Part shown: in pieces, positions 20,774-32,609 of the stretch
Layout of the letters: each line of letters begins with the position of its first letter
Position numbering within the stretch: position 1 is the first letter of the stretch
Origin: Brassica napus
Lineage: Eukaryota > Streptophyta > Magnoliopsida > Brassicales > Brassicaceae
Direction of reading: 5' to 3'
DNA: 64,000 nucleotides
NCBI RefSeq assembly: GCF_020379485.1
Contig: NC_063439.1
Coordinates: 13,833,683 to 13,897,682, forward strand
Notes under the pieces: model-generated
Seen by the model: only the letters and a program-made list of their open reading frames with translations
Databases searched by the model: none
What the model was told of the DNA's origin: nothing
Made by a program: the position numbers and the translations under genes

Positions 20774-22057
20774 GATATACCTTGGATTTGACCCGTTTTC
20801 ATCCATGATATATAGGTGTTTTACTCTATATATATCTATGTTTTCTACTCTTCTAGGTATGTTTTCAGGTTCAGGTGCATTTCGGAGTAAAGCTATGACT
20901 TTGGAGCATTTTGGAGCTTAAAAGACATTTCATCCGAGCTGACCATGTAGAGGTTGACGAGAGGAAGAACAATCGATCGATGCACATCCAGTGCTGTCGA
21001 TCGACACCATGAGATGCCTCGACAAATGAAGATTAATATCGATCGATGTACACAAGTACCATCGATCGATGTCGAGATATTGGACATGCGACATTTTGGA
21101 TCCAGGGGACTTGAAGTCCAAGCTAAAATACAAAAATGCCCTTACGAGTTTTTAACCTAGTAGATTATATACTGCCGAAGTGTTTTGACGGCAGAGAGAG
21201 CTTTTTTTTTACAGTTTTACTTTGAGAGAGAGAGAGAGAGAGTTTTGGAGAGAAGATCACTCGTGATTGGAACTCTTTGTTTTCATTTCTTTTCATCTAT
21301 ACTATGAATTCCCATTTCTTCATTGTCATGAATTGCTTTGCTATGTCTGAGTAGTTCATTTATTAGATCCAGGGTTCAGATATGTTCGTGGGATTAGCCC
21401 CAAACTATAGATCTGCCTTGTTGTGATATTCATGATAGATTTGTATTCATTCCTTGTTTTAGCCTTGCTAACTAGAACATGATCATAGGATTGCATACTC
21501 AAGCACCCTTGTTATCCCATCCTGACATCTATCTATCATATTAGGACTGCTAGAGAGGGCTAACGTCAATTTAGTATCTTAATAGCGCATATCATACTCG
21601 CGCATAGGCCTGGCTAGAATCCGTCGATCGATGTCCTCAACTGACTATCGGTCGACGTCCCTATAGGACCATCGATCGACACTCTTTCGTTGTTAACATA
21701 CTAACCGTTGAGACACGAGATCTAGTTTGTTAACCAGTGAAACATGCGACAGCTGATCACTGAGTTAAACGGTTGAGCTCTAACATATCATGCATGCAAT
21801 AAATAGGCATCTATAGATATTATAATCTCCAACACCTGAATAGTGGCACTGCGTCTAATATCATTTCCAACCAAGTTACATTTACTATTTACTTCTCTTG
21901 TTACTATTGCTATTTCATTTAAACATTTACAACTCTTAGAATTAATAAACACTAGATTTAATTGTTCCATAGCTCCTTGTGGATTCGATCCCTAAATACT
22001 ACATCTGAACCTCTTTTGATGAGAGTAACACTCCTTAGGGTAATTTGAGTGGTATCA
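20774..22057 (+). repeat. 3' LTR of element A
   Basis: 1,284 bp, TGATATACC to GGTATCA. By eye a few percent diverged from the 5' LTR. A 24-bp unit between two TATCGGTCGACGT repeats near 21645 has been deleted. Confidence 0.93.
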
Positions 22058-22062
22058 CTTTA

Positions 22063-22276
22063 CCTTGGGAGTATCGATCGCAGGATACAAGGATGCTCAA
22101 ACAAGTATCTGGACCTGCAGGCAAACAATAGTTCCTATCCTTTATCTCTACTAATTTTCTCTTTCAGTCAAAGTTTGCTTATATTGCAAGATCATTGACC
22201 AAGATTGGAAAGGTTCCATGAATCAAGCTTTAATGGTTTTAGCCACCAAATCATGTTCACTTCTTTTTTACCTATA
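22063..22276 (-). mobile_element. Second internal piece of element B
   Basis: After A's TSD, B resumes with ccttgggagtatcgatcg and the 3' untranslated region in reverse, ending at the Helitron insertion. Aligns with J (31650-31870). Confidence 0.75.
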
Positions 22277-24533
22277 TCCCCTATATATTAATTGAGAAAC
22301 ATTTAAAAAGATGTAACCTCAATTTTGTATTAATTAAAAGAGGCCCCAATGCATAGGTGGCACTCAATTAGGTAGTCAATTACATTCAACTGAAAAATAA
22401 GTAGGTACACATTCGATTTTTATATGTTGTTAGATACATAAGTTGGTCAAACTATATGATATAATGATATGATATGCTATTTTCTTTCCTTAAATAAAAC
22501 CTACGGAATTACCATAATTGACTAATATATATATGACAATTAATGATTTTAATAATAAAGATTTGATAACAATTTATATCTCCTCCATCATTTTTTGTTT
22601 AATTTTATATTATTAAAATAAATTAAACAATCAAATTAGCTATAAAAGTAAAATTTAGATTTTTTCGTATATGTTATATTTTGAATTTTTAAAAACAAAA
22701 ATAAATGACCAAATTATTAAAATTATTATGTTAAAAATTAATGATCAATGGTTTAACATTTTTATTATAAGAAGATACACATGATTTTAAAACCATATGA
22801 GTAAAAAATATCATTTAAAATAAAATAAATATATATATATAGATTAAACACTATATACCATAAGATTACATAAATATTTTAAAATTAAAACTTTCAATGA
22901 ATTTTCAAGAACATTTATAAATATAAACTTATTAAAGATTTCAGATTGAAAATTTTGTTATCGATGATTTAAATATTTTGTTATAAAACGATATGAATGA
23001 TCATAGAACCGTATGATTATAAATTCTTATATAATAAATAACTATACAAAATATACTATTCTTAGAAAAATAGGTTGATCCATCTTAACTTATATTACAC
23101 TTTTTATTAAACTAACTATCGAATTGATAAATAACGTACCAAAAAATGTTTTACACTTTCCTTAAATAAAAGCTACGAAATTACCTAATATGACTGACGT
23201 ATATGTGAAAATTAATTATTATGAATAATAAATATTTGATAACAATTTTTGTATCTTAGTTCTTTTTTTTTAATTTTATATTATTAAAAGATATTACAAA
23301 ATCACATTAAATATATAATAAAACCATTTATATTTTTTCTTATATTTTATATTTTAAATTTTTCAAAACGTCTATAAATTATTAGAAATTTGAAGATCCC
23401 CACTCTGAAAATTTTGTGATCAATATATTATTTTTTTGTCATAATAAGTTACAAATGATCATAAAATTGTATTAATATGAACTTTTATTTAATATTATAA
23501 GAATATACACATGATTTTAAAACCACATGAGTAAAAAATATCGTTTAATAATGAAATATATATATATATATAGATTAAAATATATACCATAAGATTACGT
23601 AAATATTTTAATATTAGAACTTTCAATGAATTTTCAAAAACATTTATAAATTATAAACTTATTAAAGATTTCACATTGAAAATTTTGTTATAGATGATTT
23701 AAATATTCAGTTATAAAACGATATGAATGATCATAGAACTGTATGATTATAAATTCTCATTTAATAAATGACTATATAAAATATACTATTCATAGAAAAA
23801 TAGGTTGGTCCATCTTAACTTACATTATATTTTTTATTAAACTAACTATTGAATTGATACTACCAAATTATTTTTTGCACTTTCCTTAATTAGAAGCTAC
23901 GAAATTACCTAATATGAATAACGTATATATGATAATTAATTATTATGAATAATAAATATTTGATAACAATTTTGGTATCTTAATTCTTTTTTTATTTATT
24001 TTATATTATTGAAAGATATTAAAATCACATTAAATATATAATAAAAACATTTATATTTTTTCTTATATGTTATATTTTGAATTTTTCAAAACGTGTATAT
24101 ATTATTAGAAATTTGAAGATTCCCACTCTGAAAATTTTGTGATCAATAGATTATTTTTTTGTTATAATAAGTTACAAATTATCATAAAATATAACGCATT
24201 TGAATTCTTATTTAATAAATATTCAAACTATATAATATATATATATAAATACTAATGATTTAAAGCAACAAGATTGGCTGATCAATTTAGTCATCCAGTT
24301 GAAATCTTTCAAAAGTATGTGAAAGACTAAAGTCAAAGTAAATATGGATTTAGAATAGTAGTTATATTTTACTAACCGAAATACCGAAAAAAACCAAACC
24401 GAACCGAACCGAAACCAACCCGATATCCGGATTGAACACCCCTAATCCAAATGAAGCCAAACTATTGTTTCATTCTCCAAAATATAATAAAAATAATAAC
24501 TTAATCCCGCGCAAGGCGCGGATCTTATCCTAG
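22277..24533 (+). mobile_element. Non-autonomous Helitron with internal tandem triplication
   Basis: Starts TCCCCTATATATTAATTG, ends TCTTATCCTAG, between host A (22276) and T (24534). A perfect 6-bp hairpin CCGCGC-AAG-GCGCGG (24507-24521) lies 12 bases before the end. Joined flanks rebuild B sequence (CCTATA + TCCTA) seen in J, confirming exact edges. The interior is >80% A/T by inspection, with three related ~0.7-kb units beginning near 22490, 23160 and 23890 (shared GCTACGAAATTACCTAATATG). No Rep or helicase coding sequence. Confidence 0.92.
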
Positions 24534-25015
24534 TCCTAAGATTATTTGTGAATCAAGCATTAATGGTTGTAGTCACCAAGTCCTGTTCTAATTCTTTACC
24601 TATAGAATTTTTATGAAGCAAGCCTTAGTGGTTGTAGCCACCAAATCATGTTCGAATATCTTCCTAATTTATCTATATATATATATATAAATATTTTTTT
24701 TTCTTTTTGGATAATAACTATAATTTTATCTATATTTCGAAAATAGAGAGAGAACGGGTGATAAATCTACACAAGGGTTTACCTTCCAGACTTGTTTGAA
24801 GAATCCGATCCCATGTATACCAAGCCCCATTGCAAGCAGAGTTGAGCTCAATTAGGTTGGAGGTCAGCTTTGGTTCCTTCAAACACTCTCATCAAGTGTA
24901 ACATAGTTGACAGGTTGATCCACTTTGGTATCTTTAGTACTATCTGCAACTAGTAAGTCTAGAATGGTGTGGTTAGATAACAAGCAAAATCAATAAGTTC
25001 ATCATCCCCTTCTTG
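24534..25015 (-). mobile_element. Third internal piece of element B
   Basis: Continues B's 3' untranslated region in reverse to CCCCTTCTTG, where the CACTA element enters. Element C shows the uninterrupted sequence (CTTCTTGACTCAATAAAAAC, near 4463). B's remaining internal region and 5' LTR are not found in the window. Confidence 0.75.
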
Positions 25016-25445
25016 CACTAGTAAAACACAAGGCCACAACCAGGAACATGCCACACGAATTTCGTGGCAAAAACGTAAAAGCTACGTTTTAATCGAGGGT
25101 ATCGACATATATTATTATTTTATCTAGTCGGCCAGAAAAAACAAAAAAAAAGATTTGCCACGAACAGAATCGTAGCAAAGCCGTGGCTAGCCCACCGAAA
25201 AAATCCCATCAATCCAATCCTGCACATAAGGCAGTGATAAATACAAAAACTGAAGCAGCCATGAAATGTTTCGTGGGCAATTTTGTGGCAAGCTTTCTCA
25301 GTGCAATCACATCCGTCTGATAGGGCGCAGAAAAGATTCTAATATTTGCCACGAAAAGAATCATAGCGAAACCGTAGCAATTTTAGTGGCATTTCGTAGC
25401 AAATATCTTGGCAAATCATGGCAGAAACGTGGCCAGGTTTTTTTC
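25016..25445 (+). repeat. CACTA terminal repeat and subterminal motif array
   Basis: Many copies of a motif close to GCCACGAA / TTCGTGGC and GTGGCAA in both orientations lie at 25045-25440. CACTA elements carry such subterminal repeats as binding sites for their TNPA-like protein. Confidence 0.6.
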
Positions 25446-25579
25446 TATATAAGCAAGCAAACACACGAGAGTTCCATCACGTTGCAACAACCATAACAGC
25501 AAACAAAACGTGATATCAAACCATTTTTCCCCAAAAAAAAGAGATTTCAATGTCTTGTTATTTTTAAAATCGAGAGTGG

Positions 25580-27513
25580 ATGGATCGACACATTGATCCA
25601 GTTGATAATAACGTTTCGAGAGAGTTTAGCGAAGGTGTTGAAGTTTTTATCGTCTTTGCCTTGAGTCAAAATTCTTTCATGGAGCGAAAAACCATGCTAT
25701 TTCCTTGTGTAAGTTGTGGAAACCGAAAGCAATGTGATGTAAGAACCGTATCTTGCCATCTTTATCGAGTCGGCTTCAAAAGTAATTATTATGTATGGTG
25801 AAGCCATGGATAAATCTACTATGACGTTGGAGAATCATTGACGGGATGTCAATTTATGGGAGATGAAGCAAGATATGCAGACGGGCCATATGAAGAGAAC
25901 ATTTCTGGAGGAGACTTTGGGTCAACTGAAATACCAGAGAATTTGATGGAAGAACCCAATGAAGAGCAATATGAAGAAAGAGTGTTTGAAGCTTTCGAAA
26001 CCGCTAATCAACCACTATATGATGGATGTGTTGAAGGTATTTCTCAACTATATTTGGCATCTCGTTTAATGAAAGTAAAAACTGATCATAATTTGGTGGA
26101 GTCATGTACGGATGGGATATTACAAACTTTTAGAGATGTTTTGCCACAACAAAATGTAGCTCCTGAGTCATATTATGAGATGAAGAAGCTGACGAAGACG
26201 CTTGGTCTCCCTGTTGTGAAGATCAATATTTGTGAGGATAATTGCATGTTATTTTGGAAAGAAGATCGCGAACTGTTGGCGTGTCGGTTTTGTGGAAAAG
26301 ATAGATATCACCAGAAGAACCATGGAAAGGGGAAAATGCGTCCAAAACAGAGAATGTTCTATTTGCCTATTACAGAGAGGTTGAAGCGTCTTTACCAACA
26401 AGAGGCTACTGCATCACAAATGCGATGGCACGAAGAACATGAGTCGCCAGAAGGAGAAATGCACCATCCTTCTGATGCAGCAGCGTGGAAGCATTTTAAC
26501 AAAGTATATCCTGATTTCGCTGCGGAAAGTCGAAATGTTTATCTAGGATTAGCTACAATTGGATTTAATCCAGTGGGTATGAGCGGTGAATCCCACTCGG
26601 TTTGGCCCGTCATCTTAACCCCGTATTAACCTACCTCCTGGTATGTGTATGAAAAGAGAATATTTCTTTTTATCAGTACTAGTTCCTAGGCCAAGGCATC
26701 CAAAGAAAACCATTGATATATATCTGCAGCCGTTAATTGAAGAACTAAAAGGTTTGTGGAGCGATGGAGTTGAAGCATATGATGTCTCCAAGAAGCAAAA
26801 TTTTGCGATGCGAGCCGCACTAATGTGGACAATTAATGACTTTCCCGCTTACGGCATGATGTTCGGATGGATGACTCATGGCCGTTTAGCTTGTCCATAT
26901 TGTCTTGATGATATAAAGTCTTTTTGGTTGCAACATGGAAGGAAGCATATCTGGTTTGACTGCCATAAAATGTTCTTGCCTAGGGAGCATCCTTACAGAA
27001 AAAATGTCCAAACTTTTCGAAAGGGGCAGACAGTAACTGATGATCCTCCACCATGGTTGACGGGAAAAGAAATTCTCCGTGAAAGAATCAACAACACCGA
27101 AGGACTAAAGAAAACTGTTGATTGTGGAGGAAATAGATAGGAGAAACCTGCGAGTACAATAAACGGCTACGGCAAAGACCACAATTGGTTGAAGAAAAAT
27201 ATCTTTTGGGAGTTGCCGTATTGGGAAAACCTTCTTCTTCACCACAACCTGGACTTCATGCACGTTGAGAAAAAAATTCTTTGATAATCTTATCAACACG
27301 GTGCTTAATGTTCACATGAATACAAAAGATAATGCAAAGTCGATGATGGATCTACCTGATTTGTGCAGATGGTCCGAGTTACGTATGAAGGATGATGGAA
27401 CGATGCCAGTCCTGATATTCCGGTTGTCGAAGGAGGAAAAAAAAGAATTTCTGCGATGGTTGAAAAATGATATAGAATTTCCAGATGGGTACGCTTCAAA
27501 GTTTAGTAGGTAG
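25580..27513 (+). pseudogene. TNP2-type CACTA transposase, N-terminal and catalytic regions (broken)
   Basis: ATG 25580 opens a transposase-associated domain (GVEVFIVFA, FPCVSCGNRK, HLYRVGF). A TNP2 transposase domain (PF02992 type) follows: CRFCGKDRYH, PSDAAAWKHFN, LTPYNLPPG, IDIYLQPLIEELKGLW, ACPYC, GRKHIWFDCH. It would cut and join the element ends in the nucleus. Breaks: two stops near 25799-25813 (after YYVW), a one-base insertion near 26627 at TPY/NLPPG, a stop at 27138 and a frameshift near 27275 (MHVEK/KFFDN). Only a relic. Confidence 0.85.
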
Positions 27514-28976
27514 GTGCATAGACAAGACGAATAGCAAGATTTCAGGTCTGAAAAGTCATGATTGTCACGTCATTATGCAGCGACTTCTCCCATTTGCGTT
27601 TAAGGAATTACTTCCCAAAAGTGTTCACATTGCGATTTCAGGTACATAATCTTAATAATTAGTTTGATATGTGTTATTATTGACTAACTCCTATTATTTT
27701 TTTGTAGAGATAGCACTCTTCTTTCGTGATATCTCTGCGTACATACTTAAGCACGGAGATGTTGCCATTTTGAAAGAAAACATTGCGGTGAAGCTTTGCA
27801 ATTTGGAGAAGATTTTTCCACCGTCGTTCTTCGATGTTATGGAACATCTAGCCGTAAATTTAGCAGACGAAGCTGCTTTAGGTGGTCCAGATAAATATAG
27901 ATGGATGTATCCTTTCGAGCGATACATGTACCATCTGAAAAAGGAAGTTAAAATAAGGCACACATTGGAGGTTCCATCGTTGCACAATATGTGAATGACG
28001 AAATATCTACCGCTTCTGCTAACTTCTTTGGTAATCCACAAGTGGTACCTGAGGTTCCACTTCACGGAGAAGTTTGGTTTACATATCAATATCCAGATGT
28101 GCCTAACTTGTTTTATCACGATGGTCGGGTTAGTGGAAAATCTGAAGAGAAATGGCTAACCGATGATGACTACACCGTCCTCCATACTTTTCTGATGCTC
28201 AATTGTGATACATTCGAACCCTACGAAAGGTACTTCGATTTTTTTTTTATTGTTTCAGAATATCTGAAGTTATAATCTATTTTAAAAAAAATCACAGGAT
28301 GTTCGAGGAGTTTATGATGGAGAAACCCATATATGTCTAGTAATGACCTACAAATACTGAAAGACCAACAATTTGCCGAATGGGTGAAAAACTATGAGAG
28401 TTTCTGATCTTATTTGATTTATAATTTGAATGAAACTTATCAATTATAGATATAAATTTAATTAACAGGTTGTGCAAGCGAGTAACACATATGAGTTACT
28501 GATGTGGATGTTGGATTTTTTACAAGGTCCGCAACTTAAGTATAAATCTTGGCCGATTTACCATTCACTTGGCTACTGCTTCCACACACATAGCCATGGC
28601 CAAGATAAAAAAACCAAACATTACGGTGTCCAAGTTTGTGGAACCACAGACACTTACTATTACGGTTTGATCGAGGAGATAATGATGGTTGAGTATTTTG
28701 GTTCTGTTGAACTGAAGGCCATGATTTTTAAATGTAATTGGTTTGATACAACTGCAGGTCGGGGAATTTGAAAACATAAATCAGGAATCGTTGATGTGTC
28801 TCCGCGCTGGCAGTATGAGAAATATGATCCATTTATCTTATCTAGTAATTGTGATCAAGTTTGTTTTATTCCTTATCCGCGGGTACGACATACATCAGCC
28901 AACGATTGGTGGGCATGTACAAAATTTATGCCTAGAAGGGTTCGAGAAACGTCTGAGGATGCTCTTGTTGCGTTAC
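27514..28976 (+). pseudogene. CACTA transposase C-terminal region (DUF4218 and DUF4216-like)
   Basis: SGLKSHDCHVIMQRLLPFAF and GGPDKYRWMYPFERYMYHLK mark the DUF4218-type region. HYGVQVCGTTDTYYYGLIEE, KCNWFDTT and VCFIPYPRVRHTS mark a DUF4216-type region. Both are standard companions of TNP2 in plant CACTA elements. Apparent introns: GT near 27642 to TAG at 27707, one near 28229-28297, and one near 28403-28469. Stops and frameshifts are present. The gene reaches the solo LTR at 28977 and continues for 14 unique bases at 30090-30103. Confidence 0.8.
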
Positions 28977-30084
28977 TGTGGGAACCGGAATTCGTACTTT
29001 CGATTTTCGTTTAAATTAGGAAAGTTAGGAAACCCTAATTTCCCAGAGGTCCCGAATATCTCCTAAACCACATGCCAAACAATCAGAACACGAAATACAG
29101 ACGAGAAAAATAAGAAATCGTAAAAAGAGAGCAAAAATAAGTCTTATTCCGAATTTGGGTATGAACGTTTACAACAAGGTAGGAGCCTCGGCTACAAGAG
29201 CTGTCGGCGAGTTCCCTAGTTCTAATAACCATGACTGCAAAACCTAGTTGAGTCGCAGCTCGAAATAACAAAAGCAGAAGTTGCCTAATTGCTCTAAGTG
29301 CTATGTTTGCTGTGAAAAAGTTCTCTCTTTGTGCCTCACGCATGGGACTCCTTATATACTCCCTTAAGCCTTCATAACTCGAAAATGAAGATATTCCATT
29401 TTTCTCGATCTTCATGATTATCCGCGGAAACTTGACATTTATCTGCGGAAATTTCACATTTATCTTTTCTTCCTGACTAAATATAAACCGACATAGTATC
29501 TATGGGCTTTTCCTTAAAAAATCGTAAGTGGGTTTCTAATCACGTTTTAGACCTATTTAGGCCGTCTTTCGACTTGAAACGTTTATTACGACTTTTATTG
29601 ATAAAAATAAACTTTCCGCAATTTTTATCGTAAAGTTTTAAGTGATAACTCCAATCGATGGGAGTGAGAAATGATATGGCTGCGGTACATGGGAGCTAGC
29701 ATTGAGGAACAGACGAGAATGCACGGATTTGGTTCGTACCCATTGATTAATTTCTGAGACAGTTTGGTCGCTACGTAGCGACCCGGTCCACGCTGGATCG
29801 GTCGCTACGTAGCGACCGAACGAAAGGCTTGGTCGGTCGCTACGTAGCGACTTGGTCGGTCGCTATGTGGCGACCTTGTTTGGATCATTTTCCGATGTTT
29901 TATGAACGTGTTCTTGGACTATGGGTGTTTAGTTTCGATGAATCAACTGAGATTAGTACAAGATTTCTCCGCAATGTTCCTTGTAAAGATTTCTTTACGA
30001 AGAATACTTTTTGTAAAGATGTTCATGCTGACTTTGACGAACATTTTTATGTTAACTTCGTCGTGTCCGTTATTTACCCCAACA
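28977..30084 (-). repeat. Solo LTR L of the TACGTA-palindrome family, TSD GTTAC
   Basis: TGTGGGAACC to TTTACCCCAACA on the + strand, flanked by GTTAC at 28972-28976 and 30085-30089. It is 1,108 bp and carries about four copies of the palindrome (29768-29878), compared with ten or more in D. TATA-like sequence is seen as CTTATATACT near 29350 (minus sense). Confidence 0.92.
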
Positions 30085-30103
30085 GTTACAAGATGATACA
30101 CAC

Positions 30104-31345
30104 TGTTGGGGTCAAAAACGGTTGCGGCGAAGTTAACATTCAAAACGTCCGAGGAAGAAAATAAGAATTTCTCCGATGAATACTTTTCGAAATAGATTCT
30201 TTCTTACGAAAAAGCTTTGCGGAGAAAAAAACGAGACGTCCGACGAAAGCTCGAAACAGGTCGTTACGCGGCGACTAAACGCACCACGCTCGGTCGCTAC
30301 GTAGCGACCGAGCTTCCGTCCCGCTCGGTCGCTTTCGTCCCGCTCGTTCGCTACGTAGCGGCTGAGCTTTCGTCCCGCTCGGTCGCTACGTAGCGTCCGA
30401 GCTTGAGCCAAAGCTCGGTCGCTATGTTACGACCGAGCGTTCGTCCCGCTTGGTCGCTATGTAGCGACCGAGCGCTCGTCCCGCTCGGTCGCTACGTAGC
30501 GACCGGGCTCGAGCCAAAGTTCGGTCGCTGCATAGCAACCAAGCTCTTCCGAAACGTCGATACGACACCAGTCCATGCATTCTCGTCAAAACCTTCGATG
30601 CTATCTCCCGAAGACCGTTGCTCACAGTCTATGTTTTCCGCTATTCTAAATCATCGATCAAACTTCGGGGATTAAAACCACGGAAAGTTCGTTCTTTATC
30701 GAAAGAAATCGCAGTAAACGCTTCGAGTCGGAAGACGGCCCAAAGGGACCTAAAACACGACTCGAGGCCCATCTTTTTGGTTAAGAAATCGTAGGATGGG
30801 CCTCGAGTCGTGTTTTAGGCCCCTTTTTGGCCGTCTCACGACTCGAAGCGTTTACTACTATTTCTTTCGATAAAGAACGAACTTTCCGCGGTTTCTAATC
30901 CGTGAAGTTTGATCGATGATTTAGAATAGCGGAAAGCATGGACTGAGCTTGCTACGGTCTTCGGGAGATAGCATTTGAAGGTTTGACGAGAATGCATGGA
31001 CTGGTGTCGTATCGATGTTTGGAAGAGCCCGGTCGCTACGCAACGACCGAACTTTGGCTCGAGCCCGGTCGCTGCATAGCGACCGAGCGAAACGAGCGCT
31101 CGGTCGCTACGTAGCGACCGAGCGAGATGGACGCTCAGTCGCTACGTAGCGACCGAGCGGAACGGACGCTCGGTCGCTACGTAACGACCTGTTTTGAGCT
31201 TTCGTCGGACGTCTCGATTCTTTCTTCCGTAAAGCTTTTTCGTAAGAAAGAATCTATTTCGAAGAGTATTTATCGGGGAAATTCTTATTCTCTTCCTCGG
31301 ACGTTCTGAATGTTAAATTTGTCGCAACCGTTTTTGACCCCAACA
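30104..31345. repeat. M: two partial LTRs joined head to head (inverted)
   Basis: Starts TGTTGGGGTCAAAAACGG and ends with its complement CCGTTTTTGACCCCAACA. Both arms (~30104-30780 and ~30781-31345) are the first part of a palindrome-family LTR, facing each other, joined near AAACACGACTCGAGGCCCAT. The arms differ visibly. The flanks (CACAC and ATGGG) do not match and belong to different elements (CACTA and J), so this looks like fusion by deletion between two oppositely oriented insertions. Confidence 0.7.
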
Positions 31346-31909
31346 ATGGGTAAAATCCATGGTCTATCAACTCCCTCAAACTTACTCTTTTGCTTGTCCT
31401 CAAGCAAAACATAACATAGCAGTCTCGCTGAGAGAGGTTTGAAAACATCAGGAACTCACATGATCTAAAACTCAGAATCATTACCTCTACAATATTGCAG
31501 TCCATATCTAAAAAGTCCTAATCAAAAAAGCACTTTATACTATATCCTAGCTTAGCAACCAAATTCATCTAGCCAACAACTTAGCAAATCTTGTTTGTCA
31601 TTCTCCTCTACCAACCTCATTTCTTAGCATAAATAAAAGTGCATGCTTTACCTTGGGGGTATCGATCACAGGATGCAAGGAGTTTCAAACAAGTATATGG
31701 ACCTGCAGGTAAACATTAGTTCATATCCTCTCTCTCTACTAATTTTCTCTCCTAGTCAAAGTCTGCTTATATTAGCTAGATCATTGACCAAGATTGGACA
31801 GGCTTCCATGAATCAAGCCTTAATGGTGGTTGCCACAAAATCATGTTCACTTCTTTTTGACCTATATCCTAGGATTATCTGTGAAGCAAGCCTTAATGGT
31901 TGTAGCCTA
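31346..31909 (-). mobile_element. J: 3' fragment of another minus-strand SID-family element
   Basis: Carries the last 24 bases of an LTR (ending GGTCTATCA at 31369), the reversed polypurine tract ACTCCCTCAAACTT, and 3' untranslated sequence matching B and C. It is cut at 31909 by Copia element K. It cannot be the continuation of B, since B already has its own 3' end at 12212. Confidence 0.75.
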
Positions 31910-32469
31910 TGATTTTAAAGAATAGAGTAGGTATTGAGAGATTAAAGGTAGATTAGAGAAGATTAATGGAGATTTGTAGAGAGATTAGGTAGTAATTATG
32001 TTTAAGAGTATTTAAGAATCTTCATGAACAAGAGAGAGAGTTTAGAGAGATAATCCCAAACTTCTTTAGTTATTAATCTGATAAGAGTTTACAATATATA
32101 TGAGGAGGCAACACTAGGATGAGGGTTTCATACAAGAGATAAGGTTTGATTTAATTCAAACCATCCAATGAGCTTCTTCCTTGTGCATAAAGCTCCTTTT
32201 GCTTTATCCAGCTCTTCTCCAGCCTGTCACACGTGCCTCCTCTTCCCTTGCAACGGTCTGATGCCTTAGCAAAGGGAATAGGGCTTCTCTTCTTCATCCA
32301 AAGTTACCCGGGTAACTAGTATAACTAGTATACTAGGATAACTAGGATAACTTTGGTTTAACCCTTGGAAGTTACTCGGGCAACTAGTATTACTACGCCA
32401 TGTACGACCTCTTCATCATACTCAACTACTCATGTCTTTCTCTTTCCATATATTGATCTCATCTCTACA
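31910..32469 (-). repeat. 3' LTR of Copia element K
   Basis: 560 bp, TGATTTTAAAG to CATCTCTACA on the + strand. A reversed polypurine tract (CTCCCCTTCAAGCT, 32470-32483) abuts it. Confidence 0.8.
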
Positions 32470-32609
32470 CTCCCCTTCAAGCTTAGCTTTGTGAAAGTCT
32501 AAGCTTGGATAGCCTTGAGATCTTCCTCATTAAAAACCTCACCAAGGAAAACCCATTGGGACAAAACCTTGATGAGGGAAAAAGAGTAAAGACCTCATGA
32601 CTTAGGAGA

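Larger units (their letters stand above)
12468..22057 (+). mobile_element. Element A: complete non-autonomous SID-family (Athila-like) LTR retrotransposon
   Basis: A 9,590-bp element with LTRs of 1,279 and 1,284 bp (TGATATACC...GGTATCA), a degenerate tRNA-Asp primer site, gag, protease, long extension, internal and terminal polypurine tracts, and TSD CTTTA (12463-12467, 22058-22062). It sits in B in opposite orientation. No reverse transcriptase, RNase H or integrase is encoded, so mobilisation must have been in trans. The reading frame is damaged mainly by nonsense codons. Confidence 0.95.
25016..30103 (+). mobile_element. CACTA (En/Spm) DNA transposon, right end missing
   Basis: Begins CACTAGTAAAACAC at 25016 inside B; the 3 bases before it (TTG) are the candidate TSD. 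Encodes a decayed TNP2-type transposase. It is interrupted by a solo LTR (28977-30084) with TSD GTTAC and then lost at 30103, where the inverted LTR pair M begins. The right terminal repeat and second TSD are absent. Confidence 0.85.

Noticed and set aside
30133..31309. Open frames with LRSDRA and GRYVATE repeats (also near 36197, 47000, 53600)
   Set aside because: They are translations of the TACGTA palindrome array in several frames and both strands; no independent coding signal.
31346..31909. J as the continuation of element B
   Set aside because: J carries an LTR end and polypurine tract of its own, duplicating parts already present in B at 12154-12467.
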